Positions 46,030 through 53,966 of a stretch of 64,000 nucleotides of DNA are shown in pieces; positions within the stretch are counted from its first letter, which is position 1; the number at the start of each line of letters is the position of its first letter. A program made the position numbers and the translations under genes. This stretch comes from Antrihabitans stalagmiti. GTDB taxonomy: Bacteria > Actinomycetota > Actinomycetes > Mycobacteriales > Mycobacteriaceae. The DNA is taken from NCBI RefSeq assembly GCF_016482825.1, contig NZ_JAEMNV010000008.1, forward strand, positions 1 through 64,000, read 5' to 3'. Below the pieces are notes generated by a model that worked only from the letters and a program-made list of their open reading frames with translations, did not search any database and had not been told where the DNA came from.

Positions 46030-46052
46030 AGCCTATGCCGACCCACCGACAC
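46030..46052 (-). promoter_or_regulatory. DNA-damage promoter of uvrB (RecA-NDp/PafBC type)
   Basis: The minus strand reads GTGTCGGTG, eight bases, then TAGGCT. This matches TTGTCRGTG-N8-TANNNT at all but the first base. TAGGCT is six bases from the uvrB ATG, implying a leaderless, damage-inducible transcript. Confidence 0.8.
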
Positions 46053-46168
46053 GTACCGCTCGGCTGCCGCAGCGACCGTGCTGACCTGCAAGTAAATCGA
46101 TTGCACCATCGCGCCGCCCGGTGTTAGCGTTTCGGCGATCGTCGACCCGTCCCCAGGAGGTGACACCC

Positions 46169-46228
46169 ATGAACGTTGTATCCACAGTGGGCGCTCCCCT
46201 ACCGATCACGATCGCGCGACCGACGTAG
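46169..46228 (+). CDS. leader peptide upstream of the patatin gene
   Basis: A 19-residue ORF (MNVVSTVGAPLPITIARPT) with a perfect AGGAGG eight bases upstream, better than that of the gene it precedes. It ends 47 bp before the patatin start. It contains no run of a single amino acid, but prolines at positions 10, 12 and 18, including PLP and a PT end, could slow ribosomes. The RNA following it can form alternative stems (46190-46272). Regulation of the downstream gene is inferred. Confidence 0.6.
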   Translation: MNVVSTVGAPLPITIARPT

Positions 46229-46272
46229 TCGCCGCTGGGAGCGCCTGAGAACGCAATTCGTGAAAGGCGACT
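46190..46272 (+). promoter_or_regulatory. mutually exclusive RNA stems before the patatin gene
   Basis: Stem 1 pairs GGCGCTCCC (46190-46198, inside the leader peptide) with GGGAGCGCC (46237-46245). Stem 2 pairs AGTCGCC (46227-46233, at the leader stop) with GGCGACT (46266-46272), which covers part of the patatin ribosome-binding site. The stems interlock, so without a pseudoknot only one can form, and ribosome position on the leader peptide would choose between them. Confidence 0.5.
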
Positions 46273-46275
46273 CCC

Positions 46276-47190
46276 ATGAACTCAACACCCTCTGCACAGC
46301 CCGAAGCCCGCGAGCGAGCACTTGTCCTCGGTGGCGGCGGATCGACAGGCAATGCGTGGCTGATCGGCGTTGTCGCCGGCCTGTTCGATGCCGGACTCGA
46401 CGTAACCACAGCCGACCTCACCATCGGGACATCAGCAGGCTCGACCGCCGCAGCCCAGTTTGCCGGCGCCTCCCCGACCGAACTGTTCGCCGCCATCCTT
46501 GCCGCCGCGCCTGAACAGAAGGCAGGTTCGGCGGCGTCCGACCGAAGCCGCGTTGCCAGCAGGCCGGTGGCCGACCACCTGGCACGAATCAGCGCCATCA
46601 TCGCCTCCTCCGACGACATGGCCGACCTGCGCCGCAGAATGGGCGCGGCAGCACTCGACCTGGCTGCGGCGTCGGACGGCTCCTGGCAAAAACAATGGCG
46701 AGCCACTGTCGCCGCGCGACTACCAAGTCGACAGTGGCCGCAGCGAACGGTTCTCATCACGGCGGTCGATGCCCGGACCGGTGCACCGGCCGTGTTCGAC
46801 CGCCACAGCGGAGTCGATCTGGCCGATGCGGTCGCCGCAAGCTGCGCAAGCAGGCTTCCCTACCGAGTCGGCGACATCCCGTACCTCGACGGCGGTTACC
46901 GTTCCAACGCCGAAAACGCTGACCTGGCAGCGGGTTACGCGCGGGTGCTAGTGCTGGCACCCTTCGGCGGACGTGCACTCACGCCGGTGGAATGGGGCAA
47001 TCATCTCGCAACGCAGATCGACGAACTCCGTGCACACGGCAGCAGGGTCGAGACGATCAGCCCGGACGGCAGCGCCGAGCATATGTTCGGACCCAATGCG
47101 ATGGACCTGACGCTGCGACCGCCCGCTGCCCGAACGGGATACGAGCAAGGCACGGCCCTCGCCGAGCCCCTCGCCGCATTCTGGCGCTGA
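46276..47190 (+). CDS. patatin-like phospholipase
   Basis: A 304-residue acyl hydrolase with a Ser-Asp dyad. The oxyanion loop GGGGSTGNAWLIGV near residue 19, nucleophile elbow IGTSAGS near 50, and catalytic Asp in YLDGGYRSN are all present. No signal peptide or membrane span is seen, so it is cytoplasmic and probably acts on phospholipid or other acyl esters. A leader peptide and alternative RNA stems precede it. A DUF402 gene follows by 62 bp. Confidence 0.88.
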   Translation: MNSTPSAQPEARERALVLGGGGSTGNAWLIGVVAGLFDAGLDVTTADLTIGTSAGSTAAAQFAGASPTELFAAILAAAPEQKAGSAASDRSRVASRPVADHLARISAIIASSDDMADLRRRMGAAALDLAAASDGSWQKQWRATVAARLPSRQWPQRTVLITAVDARTGAPAVFDRHSGVDLADAVAASCASRLPYRVGDIPYLDGGYRSNAENADLAAGYARVLVLAPFGGRALTPVEWGNHLATQIDELRAHGSRVETISPDGSAEHMFGPNAMDLTLRPPAARTGYEQGTALAEPLAAFWR

Positions 47191-47252
47191 CGCCAGCTCA
47201 CCAATCTCAGCCGGATTCCAGAGAAGCAGGTAACTTCCTATGGGTGGTCCAC

Positions 47253-47792
47253 GTGCACAAACCGAAGGTCGAGTACTTCGATATCGAAGCGCGCACGAAC
47301 ACGGACCCGAAAGGTTTCGTCCGCGAGGTCGAGCAGTACCGCGTCGAACCGTGGGGCCTGTACATGGCCCGCACTGCAGACCACCATGCCTTCCACTACC
47401 TGGAATCGTGGCTGATCCCGACGCTCGGGTTGCGGGCGACGATCTTCCACTACTACCCGGAGCATCGCCGCGACCAGAACTTCTACGTCGACCTCGGCGA
47501 ATTCACTATCGGGCCAACCGTCTGGAAGTCGGTCGACCACTATCTCGACCTCGTTGTCAGGTCCGGCCGCGACGTCGAACTACTCGACCTCGACGAACTT
47601 CTCGAAGCACGGACCGCAGGATTGATCACGACAGAGGAAGCACACAAAGCCATCGAGCAGGCCTTCGTCGCAGTCGACGGTATGGCCAGCCACGATCATC
47701 GACTCGAGCCGTGGTTGGAATCGCGTGGCATCGCACTCACCTGGTCGACCGAGGTGCCCGCCCCGCCACGCTCACCCGCAACGAAAGGCTAG
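47253..47792 (+). CDS. DUF402 domain protein
   Basis: A 179-residue protein with the DUF402/FomD-like core: EYFDIEARTNTDPKGFVR, FYVDLGEFTIGPTVWKSVDHY, LDLVVRSGRDVELLDLDEL and the closing helix region. Family members include nucleotide phosphohydrolases and RNA-linked proteins, so a phosphohydrolase role is only a guess. GTG 47253 matches the usual VHxPKxEYFD start; a GTG at 47244 is possible. Confidence 0.82.
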   Translation: MHKPKVEYFDIEARTNTDPKGFVREVEQYRVEPWGLYMARTADHHAFHYLESWLIPTLGLRATIFHYYPEHRRDQNFYVDLGEFTIGPTVWKSVDHYLDLVVRSGRDVELLDLDELLEARTAGLITTEEAHKAIEQAFVAVDGMASHDHRLEPWLESRGIALTWSTEVPAPPRSPATKG

Positions 47793-47801
47793 ACCGAAGT
47801 C

Positions 47802-48599
47802 CTAGACCGACCTGGCGATCCACTTCGGGATCTCTTTGGCCTTGCCTGCAGCGCGCGCGATTTTGTGGTTCTTGCCGAGAATCAGCCGCAATTGCAGCTG
47901 ACTTTCGGTCCAGAATGCCGACCGCGGCGACGAGGTCCACGTGTCGTGGAACAGCCGCTTGGTGTACGCGACGGAATCCGGCGAGCGTGTGGCAATCTGG
48001 TCGGCGAGCGCTTTCGCGGCCGCGAGCGGATCGGCGCTGACCTCGGTGACCAGTCCGAGTTCCTTCGCCTTGACGCCGTCGAACACCTCGGCGGTCATGG
48101 TGAGCCGTTTCGCAACGTCGATCGGAACGAGTTCGCGCAGTGTCACCGACCCGGTCATGTCGGGGATCAGTCCCCACTTTGCTTCCATCACCGACAACTC
48201 GCAGTCGGGTGTCGTGAAACGGAAGTCTGCCGCGAGCGCCAACTGCAGTCCGCCGCCGAAGCAGTAGCCGTGCAGCACTGCCAGGACGGGCACGGGGAGC
48301 TCACGCCACGCCCAGCACGCCTTCTGGAACAGGTTGGTCGTCTGCACGGGCAGCTTCGCGAAACCGCGGACCTGAGCGATCTGGTCCTTGCCGACAGCCG
48401 CGAAATCGAGTCCGCTGCAGAAGGCCTTTCCATCACCCTGCAGGATGACCGCGCGGATAGAGCGATCCTTCGCGATCTGCTCGGGAACAGAGGTGAGGGC
48501 CTCGAACATCGGAAAGTCGAGGGAGTTCAGCTTGTCGGCGCGGTTCAGGGTGGCGTAGGCGATGCCGTCGACGACGTCGAGGCTGATGCGTTCTGACAT
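47802..48599 (-). CDS. enoyl-CoA hydratase/isomerase family protein (crotonase)
   Basis: A 265-residue crotonase-fold enzyme acting on acyl-CoA thioesters. The oxyanion-hole segments GKAFCSGLDF near residue 62 and HGYCFGGGLQLALAADFRF near 108 are intact. At the catalytic positions MEAKWGLIPDMTGSVTLREL has one acidic residue in the usual Glu region and Asp in IPDMTG, so isomerase rather than hydratase activity is possible. A GATAAT -10-like hexamer lies just upstream of ATG 48599. Confidence 0.88.
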   Translation of the reverse strand: MSERISLDVVDGIAYATLNRADKLNSLDFPMFEALTSVPEQIAKDRSIRAVILQGDGKAFCSGLDFAAVGKDQIAQVRGFAKLPVQTTNLFQKACWAWRELPVPVLAVLHGYCFGGGLQLALAADFRFTTPDCELSVMEAKWGLIPDMTGSVTLRELVPIDVAKRLTMTAEVFDGVKAKELGLVTEVSADPLAAAKALADQIATRSPDSVAYTKRLFHDTWTSSPRSAFWTESQLQLRLILGKNHKIARAAGKAKEIPKWIARSV

Positions 48600-48633
48600 G
48601 CGGGCAACATTATCCGAGCCCTGGATGCGCGAC

Positions 48634-49851
48634 CTATCGGCGACCTTCCTGCGAGGCTGCCCACTCCATGGCGCGGTGGTAGGCCGTGTCGAACCACGGC
48701 TCTTTGACGGAAAGGTAGGCGTCGATTGCATCCGAGCGCTCGGTAAACGCGCTCGCCTTCGCTTCGGCATGTCGCTTGATCGCCGAATACTCGTCGCGAA
48801 TGTCGGCATTTTCTCGTAGCCAATCACGGAATGCCAGAGCAAATTGCTGCCCGGGCCAGTTCGCGACTCGGATATGCAGACTCGCTGGGCGCTTCGGGTC
48901 GGCATTCCCGTGCAACCGCTTCTGCCAGATTCCCGGGTCTGCTTCACCGCCGACCCCGTAGGTCGGTTTCGGATTATCGGCAGTGATCCGAGAGTTTCGC
49001 GGGAAGCCCGCCTTTTCGAGCGGCTCGGCCAATTTGTCTGCTGTCGCGAGATCGGCAACGGTGATCTGCAGATCTATGACGTCTTTCGCGGCGAGTCCAG
49101 CGACCGCCGTCGAACCGATGTGATCGATGCGCATCGCGGATGCGCCACATGCCACGTGCAGGCGTCCGATCAACCGTTGCGCTTGCGCAGGCCATTCCGG
49201 ATCAGCGGGGACCAACTTTACGACCGAGGTGGCCGACTGCCCATTCCGGATATTGCGCTCGAACGGAACGAGACGCTCGTCCCACAGCGCGTGAACCTGC
49301 GCGTCGATCGTTCCCGGCGGACCGCTGTTGTCGAGCCAGACATCGGCCGCCGCACGTCGCTGTTCGTCGGTGGCCTGCGCCGAAATCCGTGCGCGAGCGT
49401 CCTTCTCGGGAACACCGCGGTGTTCGACCAATCGGTGTACGCGTTCTTCTGCGTCGACGAATACCACGATGACCAGACTGAACAGCGGTCCAAGTCCGTT
49501 TTCGACGAGTAGCGGAATGTCTTGCACCAGAACAGCATCGGCGGGCGCGGCGGCTATCAGTTCGGCAGTTCGCTTGCCGACCAGTGGGTGCACGATCGAG
49601 TTGAGTTTGCCGCGCGCCTCGTCGCTGACGAATGCTTTGGCCGCCAACGCCGCTCGATCGAGGTTGCCGTCTGTTGCGAGGATGTCGTCGCCGAATGCAG
49701 CAACGAGTGCGGTTAGGCCTTCGGTTCCCGGTTCGACAACCTCCCGCGCAATCTTGTCGGAATCGACAATTACCGCTCCTCGACTCTCGAGTATTTTCGA
49801 TACGGTCGATTTACCTGCTCCCATGCCTCCTGTGAGGCCAATTCTCAGCAC
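48634..49851 (-). CDS. coaE: dephospho-CoA kinase fused to a GrpB/UPF0157 domain
   Basis: Last step of CoA synthesis. Residues about 1-200 are the kinase with P-loop GLTGGMGAGKST near residue 6, VDSDKIAREVVEPG and the VHRLVEHRGVPEKDARARI lid. Residues about 210-405 are a GrpB-like nucleotidyltransferase-fold domain (KLVPADPEWPAQAQRLIGRL, IDHIGSTAVAGLAAKDVIDL). The same fusion is typical of mycobacteria and relatives, where the extra domain is thought to assist folding. The length of 405 residues is normal for this group. Confidence 0.95.
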   Translation of the reverse strand: MLRIGLTGGMGAGKSTVSKILESRGAVIVDSDKIAREVVEPGTEGLTALVAAFGDDILATDGNLDRAALAAKAFVSDEARGKLNSIVHPLVGKRTAELIAAAPADAVLVQDIPLLVENGLGPLFSLVIVVFVDAEERVHRLVEHRGVPEKDARARISAQATDEQRRAAADVWLDNSGPPGTIDAQVHALWDERLVPFERNIRNGQSATSVVKLVPADPEWPAQAQRLIGRLHVACGASAMRIDHIGSTAVAGLAAKDVIDLQITVADLATADKLAEPLEKAGFPRNSRITADNPKPTYGVGGEADPGIWQKRLHGNADPKRPASLHIRVANWPGQQFALAFRDWLRENADIRDEYSAIKRHAEAKASAFTERSDAIDAYLSVKEPWFDTAYHRAMEWAASQEGRR

Positions 49852-49971
49852 GTTTCCAGTCTCTCATCCGACACGCTGTTGTTCACACGTCTCAAATGCC
49901 ACAAGTTCAACAATTTGTCGGTTATGTTTCGTCGTGGCGTGCCAGGCCAACCTCTCTAACAAAGGAACATC

Positions 49972-50184
49972 ATGGGAAGCAATCGACACCAGGCCGGTCG
50001 GCACCGCCTGGGCATGGCGAATGGGGTGCACTGCACTCTGATTCCCGCTGTTGCGACTGCACTCGAAGAGCACCGTCGCAATTGGTTCACCGCGCTTGTC
50101 AGCCCTGCCCGACACAGTTTCGCGGCGATGCGCAAGCGCACCGCAACTGCGTCGACCCATTGGGTGCCGGCAACCGCAAGCTGA
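49972..50184 (+). CDS. possible small protein between coaE and rpsA
   Basis: A 70-residue ORF beginning MGSNRHQAGRHRLGMANG, with AAAGGAACATC directly before the ATG as a fair ribosome-binding site. A strong terminator (50206-50232 plus a T run) follows its stop. The product is basic, contains one Cys, and matches no family I know. The terminator supports a plus-strand transcript, but no clear promoter is seen. It might be a small RNA rather than a protein gene. Confidence 0.4.
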   Translation: MGSNRHQAGRHRLGMANGVHCTLIPAVATALEEHRRNWFTALVSPARHSFAAMRKRTATASTHWVPATAS

Positions 50185-50205
50185 GCACGACCCCTTTTCT
50201 ACAAG

Positions 50206-50232
50206 TGGCCCAGTCCGATTCGGACTGGGCCA
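50206..50232 (+). terminator. intrinsic terminator, plus strand
   Basis: The 12-bp stem TGGCCCAGTCCG / CGGACTGGGCCA with an ATT loop is followed by TTGACTTTTTCC. It has the stem-plus-U-tract form of an intrinsic terminator and lies 22 bp after the small ORF. Confidence 0.8.
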
Positions 50233-50318
50233 TTGACTTTTTCCGGGCTGATTTCGGGCGGCGTCAGGGGTTCACCGACCCGTCCGACGGCGCTAGGGGA
50301 CCCCTCACTCCACTGACA

Positions 50319-50362
50319 CAAACAAAGAGGCCCGGTCCAATTGGACCGGGCCTCTTTGTTTG
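50319..50362 (-). terminator. rpsA terminator, 44-bp perfect palindrome
   Basis: Positions 50319-50362 form a perfect 44-bp palindrome centred on AATT. The 20-bp arms each end in a CAAACAAAGAGG-type segment. Read from rpsA, the hairpin closes with TTTGTTTG after a GC-rich stem, so it works in either direction. It begins four bases after the rpsA stop. Confidence 0.85.
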
Positions 50363-50366
50363 CTAA

Positions 50367-51854
50367 CTACGCGTTGCCGGAGAGCTTCTCGCGAAGCGCT
50401 GCAAGCTGCGCGTCGCTGGCAAGCGATCCACCGGTGGACTCGGCCGGAGCCGCGCCTGCGGCAGCCGCTGGGCTACCACCCTCGGCGGAACCGGTCTCCG
50501 ACGAATAGCCTGCCGCAGCGTTCGCGATCTCGTTGGCTTCGTCGGCGGCCATCTTCTCCATCTGAGCGGTGTGCATCTTGTGGCGACGCTCGGCCTCGGC
50601 GTAACGGCCTTCCCACTCTTCACGCTGCTTGTCGAAGCCTTCGATCCAGTCGTTGGTCTCGGAATCGAAGCCCTCGGGGAAGATGTAGTTGCCCGCTTCG
50701 TCGTAGCTGTCGGCCATGCCGTACTTCGACGGATCGAACTCTGCGTGGTAATCCTCGTTGGCCTGCTTGAGGCTCAGCGAGATACGACGACGCTCGAGGT
50801 CGATGTCGATGACCTTGACCATCGCGTCGTCTCCGACTGCGACGACCTGGTCCGGGACCTCCACGTGGCGCTCGGCCAGCTCGGAGATGTGGACCAAGCC
50901 CTCGATGCCCTCTTCGACCCGCACGAAGGCGCCGAACGGAACCAGCTTGGTGACCTTGCCCGGAACGATCTGGCCGATCGCGTGGGTGCGAGCGAACTGG
51001 CGCCACGGATCTTCCTGCGTTGCCTTGAGCGACAGCGAAACGCGCTCGCGGTCCAGGTCGACGTCGAGAACCTCGACGGTGACCTCGTTGCCGACCTCGA
51101 CAACCTCGGACGGGTGATCGATGTGCTTCCACGACAGCTCGGAGACGTGCACCAGGCCGTCGACGCCACCGAGGTCCACGAAGGCACCGAAGTTGACGAT
51201 CGAGGAGACGACGCCCTTGCGGACCTGTCCCTTCTGGAGCTGGTGCAGGAATTCGCTGCGAACCTCGGACTGTGTCTGCTCCAACCACGCACGGCGCGAA
51301 AGGACGACGTTGTTGCGGTTCTTGTCGAGCTCGATGATCTTGGCCTCGATCTCCTTGCCGACGTACGGCTGGAGGTCGCGGACACGACGCATCTCGACGA
51401 GCGATGCAGGCAGGAAGCCACGAAGACCGATGTCGAGGATGAGGCCGCCCTTGACGACCTCGATGACGGTGCCCTTGACGGCCTCGTCCTTTTCCTTGAG
51501 CTCTTCGATTGTGCCCCATGCGCGTTCGTACTGAGCGCGCTTCTTCGACAGGATCAGGCGGCCTTCTTTGTCCTCCTTGGTGAGGACGAGGGCTTCGATC
51601 TCATCGCCTACGGAGACGACCTCGTTGGGGTCGACGTCGTGCTTGATGGAGAGCTCGCGAGAAGGAATGACGCCTTCGGTCTTGTAACCGATATCGAGTA
51701 GAACCTCGTCACGATCGACCTTGACGATGGTGCCTTCGACGATGTCGCCATCGTTGAAGTATTTGATCGTCGCGTCGATTGCGGCGAGAAAGTCCTCAGC
51801 AGAGCCAATGTCATTGATGGCTACCTGCGGAGAGGTGACGGTGGATGAGGGCAT
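50367..51854 (-). CDS. rpsA: 30S ribosomal protein S1
   Basis: mRNA-binding ribosomal protein of 495 residues with four S1 (OB-fold) domains, visible from the repeated patterns VEGTIVKVDRDEVLLDIGYK, VKGTVIEVVKGGLILDIGLR, RKGVVSSIVNFGAFVDLGGV and VPGKVTKLVPFGAFVRVEEG. The C-terminus is a Gly/Ala/Ser-rich tail. It lies between coaE and polA in mycobacteria; here a block of about 9 kb separates it from polA. Confidence 0.98.
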   Translation of the reverse strand: MPSSTVTSPQVAINDIGSAEDFLAAIDATIKYFNDGDIVEGTIVKVDRDEVLLDIGYKTEGVIPSRELSIKHDVDPNEVVSVGDEIEALVLTKEDKEGRLILSKKRAQYERAWGTIEELKEKDEAVKGTVIEVVKGGLILDIGLRGFLPASLVEMRRVRDLQPYVGKEIEAKIIELDKNRNNVVLSRRAWLEQTQSEVRSEFLHQLQKGQVRKGVVSSIVNFGAFVDLGGVDGLVHVSELSWKHIDHPSEVVEVGNEVTVEVLDVDLDRERVSLSLKATQEDPWRQFARTHAIGQIVPGKVTKLVPFGAFVRVEEGIEGLVHISELAERHVEVPDQVVAVGDDAMVKVIDIDLERRRISLSLKQANEDYHAEFDPSKYGMADSYDEAGNYIFPEGFDSETNDWIEGFDKQREEWEGRYAEAERRHKMHTAQMEKMAADEANEIANAAAGYSSETGSAEGGSPAAAAGAAPAESTGGSLASDAQLAALREKLSGNA

Positions 51855-51964
51855 GTGTTGAGTTGCTCCGGACGGGTTGTGGTCGGTTGATGGATGTTCG
51901 GTCGGTCACTCGCGAACTCGCACCGCACCGGTTTCGGCGCAGCGCAAAGACACTCGCGCAAAAC

Positions 51965-51994
51965 AGGGTACGCGACCCGGGTAGAGCTGGGCAA
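51965..51994 (-). promoter_or_regulatory. candidate rpsA promoter
   Basis: The minus strand has TTGCCC (51989-51994), 18 bp, then TACCCT (51965-51970), a TANNNT -10. This would give a leader of about 104 nt before rpsA. The match is moderate. Confidence 0.35.
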
Positions 51995-52016
51995 ACCGGG
52001 CGGCGCGCGTCGCACC

Positions 52017-52022
52017 TAGAGT
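52017..52022 (+). promoter_or_regulatory. -10 box of the methyltransferase gene
   Basis: TAGAGT is seven bases before the ATG at 52030, the spacing of leaderless actinobacterial transcripts. Confidence 0.45.
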
Positions 52023-52029
52023 GTTGCCC

Positions 52030-52890
52030 ATGTCAGAACCAACGGTATCGGACCGACATGCCGAGGCAAATGCCCTGCTCGGAGCGGTCGGCGTGAGCCG
52101 CACCCGGATCGACTCGGCGACGAGCGAGCGCGCCAGCCGCGCCTGGTGGGACGCCGACGCCGGTGCCTATCACCAGACCCACGGCGAGTTTCTCGGCGTC
52201 GATTCCGCGGACGGTGAGTTCGTCTGGTGTCCGGAGGGGCTGCACGAAGGCGATATGCGTTTCCTCGGAGACGTCGCCGGCAAGGCGATCCTCGAAATCG
52301 GCTGCGGTTCTGCGCCGTGTTCGCGCTGGTTGGCGGCTCAGGGCGCCCGTCCGGTCGGTCTCGATCTGTCGATGGGGATGTTGAGCCGCGGGCTCGAATC
52401 GATGTCGGGGTCCGAACGGCGAGTGCCGCTCGTGCAGGCAGGTGCCGAGACACTCCCCTTCGCGGACGCGAGCTTCGACGCGGCGTGTTCGGCGTTCGGT
52501 GCCGTGCCGTTCGTCGCCGATTCCGCCCTGGTCATGAGGGAGGTCGCCCGAGTATTGCAGCCCGGCGGGCGCTGGGTGTTCTCCGTCAACCACCCGATGA
52601 GATGGATTTTCCCCGACGATCCCGGCGAGGCCGGGCTCACTGCGACCATCCCCTATTTCGATCGCAGCCCCTATGTGGAGGTCGACGAGGCCGGTAGAGC
52701 GACGTACGTCGAACATCATCGGACGGTCGGCGATCGGGTCCGCGAGATCGTCGCCGCCGGCCTGACCGTGGTCGACATCGTCGAACCCGAGTGGCCCGAG
52801 TGGCTCGACCGCGAGTGGGGGCAGTGGAGTCCATTGCGCGGTGCACTGTTTCCGGGGACCGCGATCTTCGTGTGCGACAAACCGGAATGA
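52030..52890 (+). CDS. class I SAM-dependent methyltransferase
   Basis: A 286-residue methyltransferase. The SAM-binding motif AILEIGCGSAPCSRWLAAQG is at about residues 86-105, the acidic loop PVGLDLSMGML follows, then PFADASFDAACSAFGAVPFV and the EVARVLQPGGRWVFSVNHP strand. Substrate unknown. ATG 52030 is used because of the leaderless -10 box; an upstream in-frame GTG at 52021 overlaps that box. It is divergent from rpsA. Confidence 0.88.
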   Translation: MSEPTVSDRHAEANALLGAVGVSRTRIDSATSERASRAWWDADAGAYHQTHGEFLGVDSADGEFVWCPEGLHEGDMRFLGDVAGKAILEIGCGSAPCSRWLAAQGARPVGLDLSMGMLSRGLESMSGSERRVPLVQAGAETLPFADASFDAACSAFGAVPFVADSALVMREVARVLQPGGRWVFSVNHPMRWIFPDDPGEAGLTATIPYFDRSPYVEVDEAGRATYVEHHRTVGDRVREIVAAGLTVVDIVEPEWPEWLDREWGQWSPLRGALFPGTAIFVCDKPE

Positions 52891-52931
52891 GGGGTTCCCT
52901 GCCGTCGTCCGACGGAGTCAGGAAACCCCTC
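52889..52931. terminator. bidirectional terminator between methyltransferase and Arc-type genes
   Basis: The arms GAGGGGTTCCCTG and CAGGAAACCCCTC pair 12 of 13 bases, with an inner CCGTC/GACGG stem. It lies directly between two converging genes and can serve both. Confidence 0.75.
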
Positions 52932-52934
52932 GTC

Positions 52935-53087
52935 TCACTTTGCCGATCGGCCCGCTTGCTTCAACGCCATCCGCAACGCGAATTCGATCTGTGCGTTCAC
53001 GCTGCGTAGGTCGTCGGACGCCCACTTGGCCATGGCGTCGTGGACTACAGGATCGAGCCGAAGGAGAATCTTCTTTCGCTCAGCCAT
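52935..53087 (-). CDS. Arc-type ribbon-helix-helix regulator
   Basis: A 50-residue protein: a short beta strand (KKILLRLDPVVHDAMAKWAS) followed by two helices with RSVNAQIEFALRMALKQ. The RSVNxxI helix is the hallmark of Arc-like ribbon-helix-helix DNA-binding proteins, which bind palindromes as dimers of dimers. It starts 9 bp after the stop of the SPFH gene, so the two form an operon. The operon promoter carries a 28-bp dyad (53967-53994) that is its probable target. There is no toxin gene beside it. Confidence 0.85.
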   Translation of the reverse strand: MAERKKILLRLDPVVHDAMAKWASDDLRSVNAQIEFALRMALKQAGRSAK

Positions 53088-53096
53088 GACAGCGGC

Positions 53097-53948
53097 TCAG
53101 CCATAGATCGTGCCGGTGTTGACGACCGGTTGCACGGCCCGATCACCGCACAGCACCACAAGCAGGTTGGAGACCATGGTCGCCTTGCGGTCCTCGTCGA
53201 GTTCGACGACACCCTGCTCGGCCAACCGCTCGATTGCGAGGCCGACCATCCCGACCGCACCTTCGACGATTCGGGTGCGTGCCGCGACGACCTGCGACGC
53301 CTGCTGGCGGACCAGCATCGATTGTGCGATCTCGGGCGCATAGGCGAGGTGCGTGATGCGCGCTTCGATGACTTCGACGCCTGCAAGAGCGGTGCGATCG
53401 CTCAGTTCGACGGTGAGTTCGGACGCGACCTCCGCGCCGTCCCGCAAGCTGGTGCGACCCTCCTCGTGCGAGTCGTACGGATGCGTCGTTGCAAGGTGCC
53501 TGACCGCCGCCTCGGACTGGATCGCGATGTACTCCTCGTAGTCGTCGACCGCGAATGCTGCTTTACCGCTGTCGATCACCTTGTAGACAACGACAGCCGC
53601 GATCTCGACGGGGTTGCCGTCGGCGTCGTTGACCTTGAGCTTCGCCGTCTCGAAGTTGCGGACCCGCAACGTGATTCGCTTCTTGGTCGACAGCGGGAGC
53701 ACCCAGAGGAACCCCGCATCGTTGACCGATCCGACGTATCGACCGAAGAACTGGACGACCTTCGACTCGTTCGGGTTGATGACCGTGAAGCCGGTAGCCA
53801 CGATTAGCAGCACGATTCCGAGAACGATCGCACCCGCTCCCGCTGCGGGATTCATTGTCGCCGCGGCAAGCCCACCTGCGACGGCGCCGACGACCAGAAG
53901 AACCAACAACACCAAGAACCCGTTTACTCGAAAAGCTTGTCGCTCCAT
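53097..53948 (-). CDS. SPFH/band-7 (stomatin-like) membrane protein
   Basis: A 283-residue protein. Two N-terminal spans (about 8-30, FLVLLVLLVVGAVAGGLAA, and 35-58, GAIVLGIVLLIVATGFTVI) are followed by the SPFH domain (NPNESKVVQFFGRYVGSVND to about residue 220). After it comes a helical region with APEIAQSMLVRQQASQVVAA, typical of stomatins. Such proteins oligomerise in the membrane and organise microdomains or proteases. No NfeD partner is adjacent; instead an Arc-type regulator follows. Confidence 0.9.
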   Translation of the reverse strand: MERQAFRVNGFLVLLVLLVVGAVAGGLAAATMNPAAGAGAIVLGIVLLIVATGFTVINPNESKVVQFFGRYVGSVNDAGFLWVLPLSTKKRITLRVRNFETAKLKVNDADGNPVEIAAVVVYKVIDSGKAAFAVDDYEEYIAIQSEAAVRHLATTHPYDSHEEGRTSLRDGAEVASELTVELSDRTALAGVEVIEARITHLAYAPEIAQSMLVRQQASQVVAARTRIVEGAVGMVGLAIERLAEQGVVELDEDRKATMVSNLLVVLCGDRAVQPVVNTGTIYG

Positions 53949-53966
53949 TGCTTTGCCCTTTCTCGT

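Noticed and set aside
45019-46095. Plus-strand frame opposite uvrB
   Set aside because: It is antisense to a certain uvrB gene and is a codon-bias shadow.
50262-50306. Second hairpin between the two terminators near rpsA
   Set aside because: Only about seven imperfect pairs can form around a long loop, well below the two flanking terminators.
52935-53087. Arc-type gene as the antitoxin of a toxin-antitoxin pair
   Set aside because: No small toxin-like gene is adjacent; the co-transcribed partner is a stomatin-like membrane protein.
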